Assembly: GCF_024494465.1 (NCBI RefSeq) | Contig: NZ_JAETXM010000012.1 | Span: forward strand, 1-64,000 | Direction: 5' to 3' | Length of the DNA stretch: 64,000 nucleotides | Origin: Bacillus sp. V3B | Lineage (GTDB): Bacteria > Bacillota > Bacilli > Bacillales > Cytobacillaceae | Part shown: in pieces, positions 47,912 to 57,025 of the stretch | Numbering within the stretch: the stretch's first letter is position 1 | Layout of the letters: every line of letters starts with the position of its first letter | Notes under the pieces: generated by a model | What the model saw: only the letters and a program-made list of their open reading frames with translations | Told to the model about the DNA's origin: nothing | The model's database searches: none | Position numbers and translations under genes: made by a program

Positions 47912-48241
47912 CTAAACGTAAACTGCTGTCTTCGACTCTTTGTATCGATCCCAAGCCGATTTGATAGATTGAATGACAGCGCCTTGTGAAGGTATTAATA
48001 CATGACTTCGAAGAATATCAATTAAAGGATTTATTCCCTTCTTTAAATCATATCCTCTTACAAGAGAGGTTAAATAATAGTTTGTCAAGTCTGCAATAAA
48101 TGTAAATTCAGCATCTTCAATAACTTCTGTTTCAACATTAATCACTAAAACGACTGCCAGTGATTTATATCTTTCATACTGCGTAGTTCCTCTTGGAAGC
48201 TGGGCGAAACCAGCGATTAAAACAGTATTATTTTCATTCAT
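47912..48241 (-). CDS. DUF3870-domain protein
   Basis: 109 residues from ATG at 48241 with AAGGAGG 9 nt upstream. VLIAGFAQLPRGTTQYERYKSLAVVLVINVETEVIEDAEFTFIADLTNYYL and a C-terminal AVIQSIKSAWDRYKE match DUF3870. The family is uncharacterised but commonly found next to catabolic or acyl-CoA genes in Firmicutes. It is the gene immediately upstream of RNA leader 3. Confidence 0.8.
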   Translation of the reverse strand: MNENNTVLIAGFAQLPRGTTQYERYKSLAVVLVINVETEVIEDAEFTFIADLTNYYLTSLVRGYDLKKGINPLIDILRSHVLIPSQGAVIQSIKSAWDRYKESKTAVYV

Positions 48242-48332
48242 GCTTATAACCTCCTTGTTATTCATATTATTATTTTACATCTAATAGGGTTATTAATTCA
48301 ATGCTTTTTTACAATTTTCTAAATATTCTTTT

Positions 48333-49574
48333 TTAAACAGAATGATTACTAGGAATAGAAATTAGAAATGTTGTCCCATTGCCTAATTCACTTTTAACTT
48401 TAATGGTTCCTCTCATTGCCCGCACAATGCCATACGAAACCATCATACTCAAACCTGTTCCCTTAGATCCGCTTGTTATATAATATGGCTTTCCCAGCTG
48501 TTCTAATTGCTCCTTACTCATCCCAGTTCCTTTATCTCTAATTTCAATGATTACATTTGAATGATGCACCCCGGTATAAACAATTAAACTCCCGCCTGAA
48601 GGCATGGATTCTATCCCATTTTTAATGATATTTAATAAGCATTGCCGGATTTTTTTTGTATTTCCGGTGATCGTTCCTACTGATAAGTAATTAGTATAAA
48701 CATTAACGGAATTTCCTTCGGCTAATGGCCGCAATATACTAAGGACCTGATTTAACTCTTGGTTTACATCAATTTCTTCCATTTGATCCGTAAACTGTCT
48801 TGAATAAATTAGATAATCTTTAATAATTAACTCTGCTGCCTCCAGCTCGTGCTTTACCATTAAGAGGTATTGCTGCCTTTTTGTTTTGTCAACTTCCGTT
48901 TCTTGAAGAAGCTGGACAAATCCCACTGCTGCTGTCAGCGGGTTCCTTATTTCATGTGCTATTGCGGCTCCCATTTGTTCAAGCGCAACCGTTCTTTCCG
49001 AATCAATGACGCTATTATATAAACGAATATTTTTTAAAGAAAATTCGATTGAATAGGAAAAAATAAAAACGCCCAGAGTTGGAACGAATAAATAGGAAAA
49101 CAAGGTTTCAAAATCCAGAGAAACCCAATTGATCAATGGTAAAAGTAATCCCGTTATAAAACTAAGGATAATAGCAAGAATTACAGAAAGAGATATACGT
49201 CTTTTGGGATTTTGTCTTATAAACCAAGGATGAAACTTTAAAAATAGGAGGAATAATGATCCATATATAGTTAAATTCACGAAAAATCCTAGGTCAATTC
49301 CATAAAAGGCTCTAATAATAATGACGATTATTGGCAGTAATGGTCCAATCCCAAAATATAACCCGCCAATTAATACGGGAATTAGTCTTAAATCGTATGA
49401 AACATGGGGAATAGGTTGATAAGAAAAAAGAAAACATACTAATATAGAGCATATGAAACTGCCTAAAGTTATTAATTCAGGCATATTTCTTCTTCTCTCT
49501 AACCACATCAAATAGAAAAACAAAAAAACTAATAATAATGATAAGTTGAATAAAAGATGTCTGGTTACTTCCAT
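48333..49574 (-). CDS. Membrane sensor histidine kinase (5TMR-LYT sensor)
   Basis: 413 residues. Six membrane helices in residues 1-180 with the 5TM-LYT pattern (LRLIPVLIGGLYFGIGPLLPIIVIIIRAFYG). HisKA H-box MGAAIAHEIRNPLTAAVGF with His207 as phosphoacceptor, N-box QCLLNIIKNGIESMPSGG, G1 IRDKGTGMS and G2 GSKGTGLSM. It resembles KinB-type sporulation kinases. No response regulator gene is adjacent, so it is an orphan kinase that could feed the sporulation phosphorelay. That would fit with the sigma-E-controlled yng pathway in bacilli, but this link is inference. Confidence 0.88.
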   Translation of the reverse strand: MEVTRHLLFNLSLLLVFLFFYLMWLERRRNMPELITLGSFICSILVCFLFSYQPIPHVSYDLRLIPVLIGGLYFGIGPLLPIIVIIIRAFYGIDLGFFVNLTIYGSLFLLFLKFHPWFIRQNPKRRISLSVILAIILSFITGLLLPLINWVSLDFETLFSYLFVPTLGVFIFSYSIEFSLKNIRLYNSVIDSERTVALEQMGAAIAHEIRNPLTAAVGFVQLLQETEVDKTKRQQYLLMVKHELEAAELIIKDYLIYSRQFTDQMEEIDVNQELNQVLSILRPLAEGNSVNVYTNYLSVGTITGNTKKIRQCLLNIIKNGIESMPSGGSLIVYTGVHHSNVIIEIRDKGTGMSKEQLEQLGKPYYITSGSKGTGLSMMVSYGIVRAMRGTIKVKSELGNGTTFLISIPSNHSV

Positions 49575-49730
49575 TTTCCACCATCCAAGGCACTGTTAAT
49601 AAAGTAGCATAATAAAAATTGGAGCAACGCTTCCTACCTGTAAGGAAGGATAGGACCACGTACTCCAATTCTTTTGAATTTTTTTCCATACCTGCGTGTC
49701 TAACAGCCACTCTAGAGTATTGAAAGATGT

Positions 49731-49773
49731 CATGTGATGTGGTTTGTTCGTAAAAACAAAATCACATCACATG
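49731..49773 (-). terminator. Terminator behind the HMG-CoA lyase gene
   Basis: CATGTGATGTG pairs with CACATCACATG; the loop region GTTTGTT/AACAAAA extends the stem. It ends the catabolic operon 30 bp after its last stop codon. Confidence 0.75.
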
Positions 49774-49801
49774 GACGGAAATTGTTACTACTATAGGTAA
49801 A

Positions 49802-50758
49802 TTAACGCGAAGGTATCTGCCGATAAGAAGCTAAGATTCCTCCGTTGGCCACCTTGCTTGGGAGTTCACGCCCGAGAATTCTTTCTGCTTCCCGGGTTAC
49901 CCCGATAAGCTTTTCCAAGTCAATTCCGGTTTCGATACCCAGTTCGTGACACATGTGAACAAGATCTTCGGTTGCAATGTTTCCGGCAGCACCCTTGGAT
50001 CCACCGAATGGGCATCCTCCTAACCCTCCTACTGAGGAATCAAAATGTGTGACCCCCATCTTTAATCCAACATAGGCGTTGGCCAATCCCATCCCTCGGG
50101 TATCATGCAAATGTAAGATTATGGTTTTATCTGGCCACCTATCTTGCACTTGACCCACGAGGTACTCGGTGGAAACCGGATTTGCCCATCCAACAGTATC
50201 ACCAAGGAGGATCCGATCGGGATCAATACCATGCGCGTTTGCTTTTTCTATTGTTCTAGAAATCAATCTAACCACATGCCCAGGATCGACATTCCCCTCA
50301 TAGTTACAACCAAAAACTGTCATAACAGCAATTGTGCTGATTGGAACATTAAACTCACGTAGAATGGCAATCCGTTCATCCATTTCATCGAATGTCTCTT
50401 CGATGGACCGATTTGTATTCTTTTTGGAAAATGTTTCACTCGCAATTATACTAAGGACGCCTTCCAAATCAAATTTCCCAGTGGCTTTGGCTCTCTCAAT
50501 CCCCTTAGAATTCAGGTATATACACTGGTACTCTGTACCTGGATTCCTTTTAAAGCCTTCAGCAATCAACTCCGCATCTGCCATCTGCGGCACCCATTTC
50601 GGACTCACAAATGAAGTAACTTCAATCACAGGAAAATTGCATTCAGAAAGCAAATCAACTAATCGAATCTTATCTTCAGTAGACACTGGTGTCTTTTCAA
50701 TTTGCATGCCTTCCCTAGGTCCTACTTCGCGTATTGTTACCTTCTTCGGAAATGCCAA
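49802..50758 (-). CDS. yngG: Hydroxymethylglutaryl-CoA lyase
   Basis: 318 residues from a TTG at 50758 with GGAGGGAT upstream. DRE-TIM metallolyase: VTIREVGPREGMQIEKTPV at the barrel start, EVTSFVSPKWVPQMADAE, HLHDTRGMGLANAYVGLKMG with the metal histidines, and the catalytic-cysteine loop SVGGLGGCPFGGSKGAAGNIATEDLV. It cleaves HMG-CoA to acetyl-CoA and acetoacetate, the last step of leucine-type degradation. It is the distal gene of the operon. Homologous to YngG of B. subtilis. Confidence 0.9.
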   Translation of the reverse strand: MAFPKKVTIREVGPREGMQIEKTPVSTEDKIRLVDLLSECNFPVIEVTSFVSPKWVPQMADAELIAEGFKRNPGTEYQCIYLNSKGIERAKATGKFDLEGVLSIIASETFSKKNTNRSIEETFDEMDERIAILREFNVPISTIAVMTVFGCNYEGNVDPGHVVRLISRTIEKANAHGIDPDRILLGDTVGWANPVSTEYLVGQVQDRWPDKTIILHLHDTRGMGLANAYVGLKMGVTHFDSSVGGLGGCPFGGSKGAAGNIATEDLVHMCHELGIETGIDLEKLIGVTREAERILGRELPSKVANGGILASYRQIPSR

Positions 50759-50925
50759 TCTTATCCCTCCAATATAATCTAGTTATTAACCTCCGTCATA
50801 CTGTCAACGGAAATTTAGTACAATAAGAGATGCAAGCAGTGTTCCTCTCTCTATAAAAGCCTAATACGATTTTAGAAAACTACTATTAATGTGATAGAGT
50901 TTACCGTTATCGTCCTGATCTATTA

Positions 50926-51702
50926 TTAGTTACCTAAGTTGACAACAATGTTTCTTGGGTTCCGGGAAGTAATAAACACAACCGGCTCTGTATCACTCAT
51001 GTTTCTTTCAATATGCGGCAGATATGGAGGTACATTGAAGAAGTCTCCAGGCCCCAGTTCGACGAATTCTTCATAGTTCCCACCAAAATAAATTCGCATA
51101 TGTCCGCTGAGTATATATCCTCCAGTCTGAGCTTCTCCATGATGGTGTGTACCCGAATCTTTTCCCGGCGCAACGACAACGCGGCCCTTCCATATGTTCG
51201 GCGTATCCAATCCGGTCATCCTTGCCAGATTTTCAGTTTGATTCGCAGCCGTATTCAATTCATTGGCTCTTACTACTATGATTTCTTCATACGTTTTGGA
51301 AAAGACAGACGTGTCCTTTTCATCCAGATTGACAACGATATTCGCCTTCGTTCTAGAGGTAATAAAAACTACCGGTTCCGTCTCGCTCAGTGTTTCCTCA
51401 ATATGCGGAATATACGGTGGCACATACACAAAGTCACCCGCTTCTAAATCCACAAACTCCTTATAATTCTCACCAAAGCTGATTCTTGTACGGCCACTCA
51501 GAATATATCCCGCTGTCTCTGCTTCTCCATGATGATGGGCCCCAGATACCTTTCCTGCTTCTCCCGTTACTCGTCCCATCCAAAAAACCGGTGAATCAAC
51601 CCCTGTGACTCTTGGCAAGTTTTTGGATTGGGCCGTCTGCTTCGAAAGTTCAGCCGCTTTAACTGCAATGACTTTATCGTTGCTTTTACTTTTCATAACC
51701 AT
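50926..51702 (-). CDS. Tandem cupin (bicupin) protein
   Basis: 258 residues from ATG at 51702. Two cupin domains that are clear repeats: GAHHHGEAETAGYILSGRTR ... GDFVYVPPYIPHIEE (~50-120) and GTHHHGEAQTGGYILSGHMR ... GDFFNVPPYLPHIER (~180-250). Each carries the HxH...E...H metal triad, so both sites may bind Fe or Mn. It is shorter than gentisate 1,2-dioxygenase (~350-390), yet that bicupin family and quercetinase-like oxygenases are the nearest functional idea; isomerase activity is also possible. The FAH-family hydrolase directly upstream in the transcript would suit a ring-cleavage product. Confidence 0.8.
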   Translation of the reverse strand: MVMKSKSNDKVIAVKAAELSKQTAQSKNLPRVTGVDSPVFWMGRVTGEAGKVSGAHHHGEAETAGYILSGRTRISFGENYKEFVDLEAGDFVYVPPYIPHIEETLSETEPVVFITSRTKANIVVNLDEKDTSVFSKTYEEIIVVRANELNTAANQTENLARMTGLDTPNIWKGRVVVAPGKDSGTHHHGEAQTGGYILSGHMRIYFGGNYEEFVELGPGDFFNVPPYLPHIERNMSDTEPVVFITSRNPRNIVVNLGN

Positions 51703-51744
51703 AACAACACCCCATGTTAGAAATTTAATAGATTCATATGACAA

Positions 51745-52629
51745 TCAGGCTTCCAGCTTGATTGATTCATCAACCGTTACAATCTCATTTTTAATACTGC
51801 CAATCCCTGAAATCGATACTTCGACGACATCCCCTGACCCTAAAAATAACGGTGGATTTCGTTTTGCGCCGATACCACTAGGTGTTCCGGTAAGGATAAT
51901 ATCCCCCGGAAGAAGCGTCATCCCCTTTGAAAGCTCCGCAATAATACGGCTAACAGAAAACATCATTAAATTCGTATTACTGGACTGAACCGTATTTCCA
52001 TTTACTTTGCAAGTGATCTCCAAGTTCTGAACATCTTCTATTTCATCCCTTGTGACCAGCCAAGGTCCCATAGGACACGATTTATCCATACTTTTCCCCA
52101 TAAACCATTGACCACCATGAGATTGCTGTACATCCCTTGCAGATAAATCATTCGCACACATATATCCGAAAATATAATCGGATGCTTCTTCTTCAGAAAT
52201 ATTTTTTCCTTTACGTCCAATGACAACAGCGAGCTCTGCTTCATAGTCAAATTTTTCTGTAAAGTTTTCCGGCAAAGGGATCCCCTCATTAGGACCAGCT
52301 ATAGTCTCTGTAGCTTTTGTAAAGACTGTTGGTTTAGTCGGTAGATCAATATCTTGACGGAAACGTTCGTTAAAATGTTCTAAGTAATTCCACCCCACAC
52401 ACATTATGTTGCGTTCTAATTTAGGTATTGGTGGTAATAAGTGCTTACTTTTTAACGGTCTTCGTTCAACGTTAGAACTTAGGATCCTATTAATCTCGTC
52501 GATCCCATTACGTCCTGCTTTAATGAGTGATAAGACATCGGGAAATTCATTGCTAACATCAATCACTGTATTATCTTGGACAATCCCGACACTCATTTTA
52601 TTTTCATTAAGGTATGAAATAATCTTCAT
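51745..52629 (-). CDS. Fumarylacetoacetate hydrolase (FAH) family protein
   Basis: 294 residues from ATG at 52629, with GGAGGAGGG upstream. Residues 1-60 form the small N-terminal domain, then KPTVFTKATETIAGPNEGIPLP, FDYEAELAVVIGRKGKNI (metal glutamates), ANDLSARDVQ, GKSMDKSCPMGPWLVT and LTGTPSGIG. Such enzymes hydrolyse C-C bonds in fumarylacetoacetate, fumarylpyruvate or acylpyruvates, or decarboxylate oxo-acids, using Mg or Mn. Its insertion in a yng-like operon next to a bicupin is unusual. Confidence 0.88.
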   Translation of the reverse strand: MKIISYLNENKMSVGIVQDNTVIDVSNEFPDVLSLIKAGRNGIDEINRILSSNVERRPLKSKHLLPPIPKLERNIMCVGWNYLEHFNERFRQDIDLPTKPTVFTKATETIAGPNEGIPLPENFTEKFDYEAELAVVIGRKGKNISEEEASDYIFGYMCANDLSARDVQQSHGGQWFMGKSMDKSCPMGPWLVTRDEIEDVQNLEITCKVNGNTVQSSNTNLMMFSVSRIIAELSKGMTLLPGDIILTGTPSGIGAKRNPPLFLGSGDVVEVSISGIGSIKNEIVTVDESIKLEA

Positions 52630-52835
52630 TGAGAAACATCCCTCCTCCATCATATATCTCTCATACAAGTAGATCCTCTTAGAAGCTGATTAAAGTAGGT
52701 TATTAAAACAGTATTAATTTCACCATTTTATAACCTATATGTTATCTATATTATGTTTTATGCCATTTTAGGTTATATATAAGCGATAAAAAATGACCAA
52801 TTCTAATAACCCGATTCCTTAAACACACTCGTCGC

Positions 52836-53624
52836 TTACCGTCCACTCCATATTGGCTCTCTTTTTTCTAGAAAAGCATTCATCCCTTCCTTTGAATCTT
52901 CGGTTTCACCTAAAATAACTACTTGATCACGTAGGTAATTCAATGATTTTTCATAATCCATTCCTTTAATCATTTGCATAGCCTCTCTGCCCAACGTTAA
53001 GGCAGTTGGATTCCGTTTTGCCAGTTGACGGGCAAATTGCGTTACTTCCTCCATTAATTCACTATCCGGATAAACTGCGTTTACAAGCCCCATCTCTTTT
53101 GCTTCTAAAGCATTGACTTTTTTCCCTGTATAAAATAATTCATAGGTTTTTTTTGAACCAATCGTTTGAATTAATGGTGCACTTATCATCATCCCCCAGA
53201 GACCTACATTAATCTCCGGTGCTCCAAACAATGCATTTTCACTTGCAAAGGTTATGTCACATACAGCAGCGAGTCCTAATCCTCCTGCCAGAGCATAGCC
53301 ATTTACTGCGGCAATAATAGGCTTTTTCAATTGATGAATCGCAAGCAAGCAATTTTTATATTTTGAGACATGTTCCTTATAGGTTAAGATATGCTGTTCA
53401 TTATTTTCACTCATGCCGCCAAGGTCGGCTCCAGAGCAAAAGGATTTTTCTCCTACTCCTGTTACCAGCAAGACATGAACATTTGCTTGATCATTCAATT
53501 CATTCAAAATGGAAACAAAGTCTTCCATCATGTCGCCAGTTAAAGCATTATGTTTGTTCGGTCTATTTAAGGTAATCGTCGCAACATGATCCTGAATATC
53601 AACTAAAATATGATTCTCTCTCAC
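52836..53624 (-). CDS. yngF: Enoyl-CoA hydratase/isomerase
   Basis: 262 residues from a GTG. Crotonase fold: ATITLNRPNKHNALTG, FCSGADLGGM and AVNGYALAGGLGLAAVCDITFASENALFGAPEINVGLWG, with the acidic catalytic residue of hydratases in the NVGL segment region. In leucine breakdown this position is methylglutaconyl-CoA hydratase (YngF). 33 bp separates it from the biotin carboxylase gene upstream. Confidence 0.88.
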   Translation of the reverse strand: MRENHILVDIQDHVATITLNRPNKHNALTGDMMEDFVSILNELNDQANVHVLLVTGVGEKSFCSGADLGGMSENNEQHILTYKEHVSKYKNCLLAIHQLKKPIIAAVNGYALAGGLGLAAVCDITFASENALFGAPEINVGLWGMMISAPLIQTIGSKKTYELFYTGKKVNALEAKEMGLVNAVYPDSELMEEVTQFARQLAKRNPTALTLGREAMQMIKGMDYEKSLNYLRDQVVILGETEDSKEGMNAFLEKREPIWSGR

Positions 53625-53657
53625 TTAAACACCTGCTTCCTATCTAAATATGAGCTA

Positions 53658-55010
53658 TTAATTCACCTTAGTCGTTTTTAAGTAGCTATCAATGAAATTT
53701 GTTGTTGTGTTTCCAGAAATGTATTCCGGATGATTTACTATTCTCTTTAATGTTGGAATATTTGTTTTAATTCCTTCTACTATATATTGATCCAATACTT
53801 CACTCATACTTTTTATCGCTTCATTGCGAGTGAGTCCCTTTACAATTAGTTTTGCAATCATCGGATCATAAAATGTAGTGACAACAGATCCTTGTTTTAC
53901 AGATAACTCGTGGCGAATATTTTCCCCTTTAGGTATACTTAGACTTGTGATTGTTCCTGGGGAAGGGAAGAACGTATTTGGATCCTCCGCATAAATTCTT
54001 ACCTCAATTGCATGTCCATTTATTTGTACGTCCTCTTGACTGATGGATAGTGTTTCTCCATTTGCAATCCTAATCTGCTGCTCTACTAAATCTAAGCCAG
54101 TAACTTCTTCCGTAATTGGATGTTCAACCTGTAATCGAGTATTGACCTCTAGGAAGTAAAAATTCTTATTCTCATCCATGATGAATTCTACTGTCCCGGC
54201 ATTTTCATATCCGATTGCTATTGCTGCGCGGACAGCTGCTCCGCCCATCTCTTTTCTTGTCACTTCATCAATAAATGGTGAAGGGGCTTCTTCGACTACT
54301 TTTTGATGTCTTCTCTGAATAGAGCATTCTCTTTCCCCTAAATAAATGGTATTTCCCTCTTTATCTGCCAATAATTGAATTTCAATATGTCTTGGATTTA
54401 AAATAAGTTTTTCTAGGAACATAGCTCCATCGCCAAAAAAGTCTTTTGCCCGTTTTTGGTTTCCTTGAAAAGCCTTTCTTAGCGCTTCTTCATCATCAAC
54501 CCTCTGCATTCCAATACCTCCGCCTCCAGCGGAAGCTTTTAACATGATCGGATATCCGATATTATTTGCTTCACGAACCGCTTCTTCCACATCTGCTAAA
54601 GGTGCATCCGTACCGGGAACAATGGGAACTCCTGCTTGGCTCATTAATTTTCTAGCCTCAATTTTGCTGCCCATTTGAGATATGGTTGCAGGAGATGGTC
54701 CAATAAATACAATCTTATTTTCAGTGCACCGCTTAGTAAATTCAGAATTTTCAGATAGTAGACCGTATCCAGGATGAATAGCATCAACGTTTCCTTTTAT
54801 TGCAACCTCTAAAATTTTCTCCATATTTAAGTAGCTTTCATTAACCCTTGGCGGTCCGATTAAGTAACTTTCATCTGCCATTTCTACATGAAGGGAATTT
54901 TGATCAGCTTCAGAGTATATCGCGACTGTTTTAATCCCCATTTTTTTACACGTTCTAATGATACGGGCTGCAATTTCGCCTCTATTTGCAATTAAGATTT
55001 TATTAAACAA
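53658..55010 (-). CDS. yngH: Acyl-CoA carboxylase biotin carboxylase subunit
   Basis: 450 residues from a TTG with AGGAGGCG upstream. ATP-grasp biotin carboxylase: FNKILIANRGEIAARIIRTCKKMG, VDAIHPGYGLLSENSEFTKRC, KASAGGGGIGMQRVDDEE, ERECSIQRRHQKVVEEAPSP and FLEVNTRLQVEHPITEEVTGLDLVEQQ. It carboxylates the biotin carried by the small protein encoded just upstream (55032). With the carboxyltransferase at 57026 it forms a methylcrotonyl- or propionyl-CoA-type carboxylase. Confidence 0.93.
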   Translation of the reverse strand: MFNKILIANRGEIAARIIRTCKKMGIKTVAIYSEADQNSLHVEMADESYLIGPPRVNESYLNMEKILEVAIKGNVDAIHPGYGLLSENSEFTKRCTENKIVFIGPSPATISQMGSKIEARKLMSQAGVPIVPGTDAPLADVEEAVREANNIGYPIMLKASAGGGGIGMQRVDDEEALRKAFQGNQKRAKDFFGDGAMFLEKLILNPRHIEIQLLADKEGNTIYLGERECSIQRRHQKVVEEAPSPFIDEVTRKEMGGAAVRAAIAIGYENAGTVEFIMDENKNFYFLEVNTRLQVEHPITEEVTGLDLVEQQIRIANGETLSISQEDVQINGHAIEVRIYAEDPNTFFPSPGTITSLSIPKGENIRHELSVKQGSVVTTFYDPMIAKLIVKGLTRNEAIKSMSEVLDQYIVEGIKTNIPTLKRIVNHPEYISGNTTTNFIDSYLKTTKVN

Positions 55011-55031
55011 TTTTTTCGCCTCCTAATGTAG

Positions 55032-55247
55032 TTATTTCAATTTGATGACCACATCACCGTCATTTACAAAATCTCCTTCGTTAACGATAATTTCATCTAC
55101 AGTACCGCTAACCTCTGAACTAACGGGGATTTCCATTTTCATTGATTCTAAAATCACTACATCCTGACCTTCACTTACTTGCTCACCTGGTTGCACTGTG
55201 ATTTTCCATACGTTACCTGCCATATTTGTTAAAACTTCCATTTCCAT
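55032..55247 (-). CDS. yngHB: Biotin/lipoyl attachment carrier protein
   Basis: 71 residues, the size of YngHB. A single biotinyl domain with VILESMKMEIPVSSEVSGTV; Lys37 in the E-S-M-K-M motif is the biotinylation site. It shuttles carboxybiotin between the biotin carboxylase and the carboxyltransferase. 17 bp downstream of the ligase gene. Confidence 0.93.
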   Translation of the reverse strand: MEMEVLTNMAGNVWKITVQPGEQVSEGQDVVILESMKMEIPVSSEVSGTVDEIIVNEGDFVNDGDVVIKLK

Positions 55248-55264
55248 TCACCTCATTAGTTGTT

Positions 55265-56998
55265 TTAAATCAAAGATTCTACCTTTACTTTTTCACTTTC
55301 ATACCATTCTTTTAATCTAAATTTTTGTACCTTGCCTGTTTGATTCAACGGTAACTCGCTATGCTCAACAAACTTAATATATTTTGGTAATTTAAAGCGT
55401 GCCAATCTAGAAGTTAAATAATCTAAAATCTCTTCTTTTGTTAAAGATGTACCTGGTTCAAGAACAATCCAAGCCATTCCAACTTCACCCATTACAGGAT
55501 CTGGAACTCCAATGACGTAAGCCTGGTTTACACTTGAATGATGGGTAATGACATCTTCAATTTCTTTCGGCGCCACATTTTCAGCACCCATTCTATAAAT
55601 CTCCTTTAAACGCCCCGTTAAAGAAATATAGCCATTTTCATGAATGAATCCTATATCACCGGTTCTAAACCAACCATCTTCTGTAAACGCTTCTGCTGTT
55701 TCTTTCGGTTTATCATAGTAGCCCTTTGTTACCAATGGTCCTCTACAGATGATCTCTCCTCCTCTATTTGCGTTAAAAACTTCACCTGTTTCTGGATCCC
55801 TAATTTTAAATTCAATATTGTTACCATTTAATTCTTTTAAGCCAAAATGACCACCCGGAATGGTTTTACCAACATAATTGGTTAAAAAAGATAATTCATC
55901 ATTCGGGTCTGTCTGCAGTACTCCCGCTGCTAATTCCGTCATGCCAAAACCAGTGATAAGCTCATCTATTTCCAATTCATTCTTTATCTCCTGCCACAAT
56001 GTCACTGATACTTCTGCACCAGCACAGTACATGGCATTTAGACTTGAAAGATCGCGTGGGTTTTTCCGTTGAGCTTCTACTAATTTCAAACCAATAGTTG
56101 GGACACAGACTACATCATCTGCTTTGAACTTTTCAATGAGGTATGCAGCCTCATCACCATTAAATTCCAACTGAGGAATAACGGCCCCTCCCGTATACAT
56201 TGAAGCTAATACTCCTTCTACAAATCCAAAAACATGATAAAATGGGAGAGGTACAAAAATTCTTCTTCCTTCTTGATAACCTCTATTAAGACAGCTGCCA
56301 AAGGCACTTCTCCATAGCATATCATGAGTGACTAATACACCTTTCGGCATAGATGTTGTTCCTGAAGTGTACATGATTTCAGTAATATCATTTACATCAA
56401 TGTTTCTTCCATGTTGAAGTGCAGTAGTAAGAGTTAGTGCTTCCTGTTTGTTACTCGATAAGATTAATTCATGTAAGTCCAATGTCCCTGTATACTTTTT
56501 TCCTTCTGGTGAAAAAACAATCAATTCTTTTAAATTTGGAAAGACAGCCGAAGGTTTTCCTTCAAATACCTCTGGACTTAACTCTCGAATGGCATCAATA
56601 AAATTAAAGGAATTCCATTCATCAATGACGATTAAATAAGAAATTTTCGATTGATTGATTAAATACTTTAGTTCCTCTTGCTTTAGTCGAAAATTTAACG
56701 GAACCGTAACCGCGCCAATCGTTGTACTTGCCAGCTTTGCAATGACGAATTCTGGGAAGTTAGGAAGAATAAGAGCTACATGATCTCCTTTTTGGATCCC
56801 AAGTTCATATAAACTTAAGGCTAGTTTACGCGCTTCGTCATGAATCTCTTGATAACTCCACGTTTTTCTTTCCGTTACAATGTAATCATTGTTTAGATAT
56901 CGGTCTGCCATCTCAAAGAAGAACTGATGAATAGGCTTTGGAGTCCAATCAATACTTTTTCGAGCAAATGATTGCCTCCTTTCATTTAATACATCCAT
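55265..56998 (-). CDS. yngI: AMP-dependent acyl-CoA synthetase
   Basis: 577 residues. P-loop ITEIMYTSGTTSMPKGVLVTH, LPFYHVFGFVEG, ITGFGMTELAAG and GWFRTGDIGFIHENGYISLTGRLKEIYRMGAENVAPKEIED, with the C-terminal catalytic lysine in LNQTGKVQKFRLK. It activates a carboxylic acid with ATP and CoA and would make the first CoA thioester for the pathway (YngI-like). Substrate unknown; a branched or cyclic acid is likely from context. Confidence 0.92.
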   Translation of the reverse strand: MDVLNERRQSFARKSIDWTPKPIHQFFFEMADRYLNNDYIVTERKTWSYQEIHDEARKLALSLYELGIQKGDHVALILPNFPEFVIAKLASTTIGAVTVPLNFRLKQEELKYLINQSKISYLIVIDEWNSFNFIDAIRELSPEVFEGKPSAVFPNLKELIVFSPEGKKYTGTLDLHELILSSNKQEALTLTTALQHGRNIDVNDITEIMYTSGTTSMPKGVLVTHDMLWRSAFGSCLNRGYQEGRRIFVPLPFYHVFGFVEGVLASMYTGGAVIPQLEFNGDEAAYLIEKFKADDVVCVPTIGLKLVEAQRKNPRDLSSLNAMYCAGAEVSVTLWQEIKNELEIDELITGFGMTELAAGVLQTDPNDELSFLTNYVGKTIPGGHFGLKELNGNNIEFKIRDPETGEVFNANRGGEIICRGPLVTKGYYDKPKETAEAFTEDGWFRTGDIGFIHENGYISLTGRLKEIYRMGAENVAPKEIEDVITHHSSVNQAYVIGVPDPVMGEVGMAWIVLEPGTSLTKEEILDYLTSRLARFKLPKYIKFVEHSELPLNQTGKVQKFRLKEWYESEKVKVESLI

Positions 56999-57025
56999 TT
57001 TTCACTTTCCTCCTATAGACGGTTA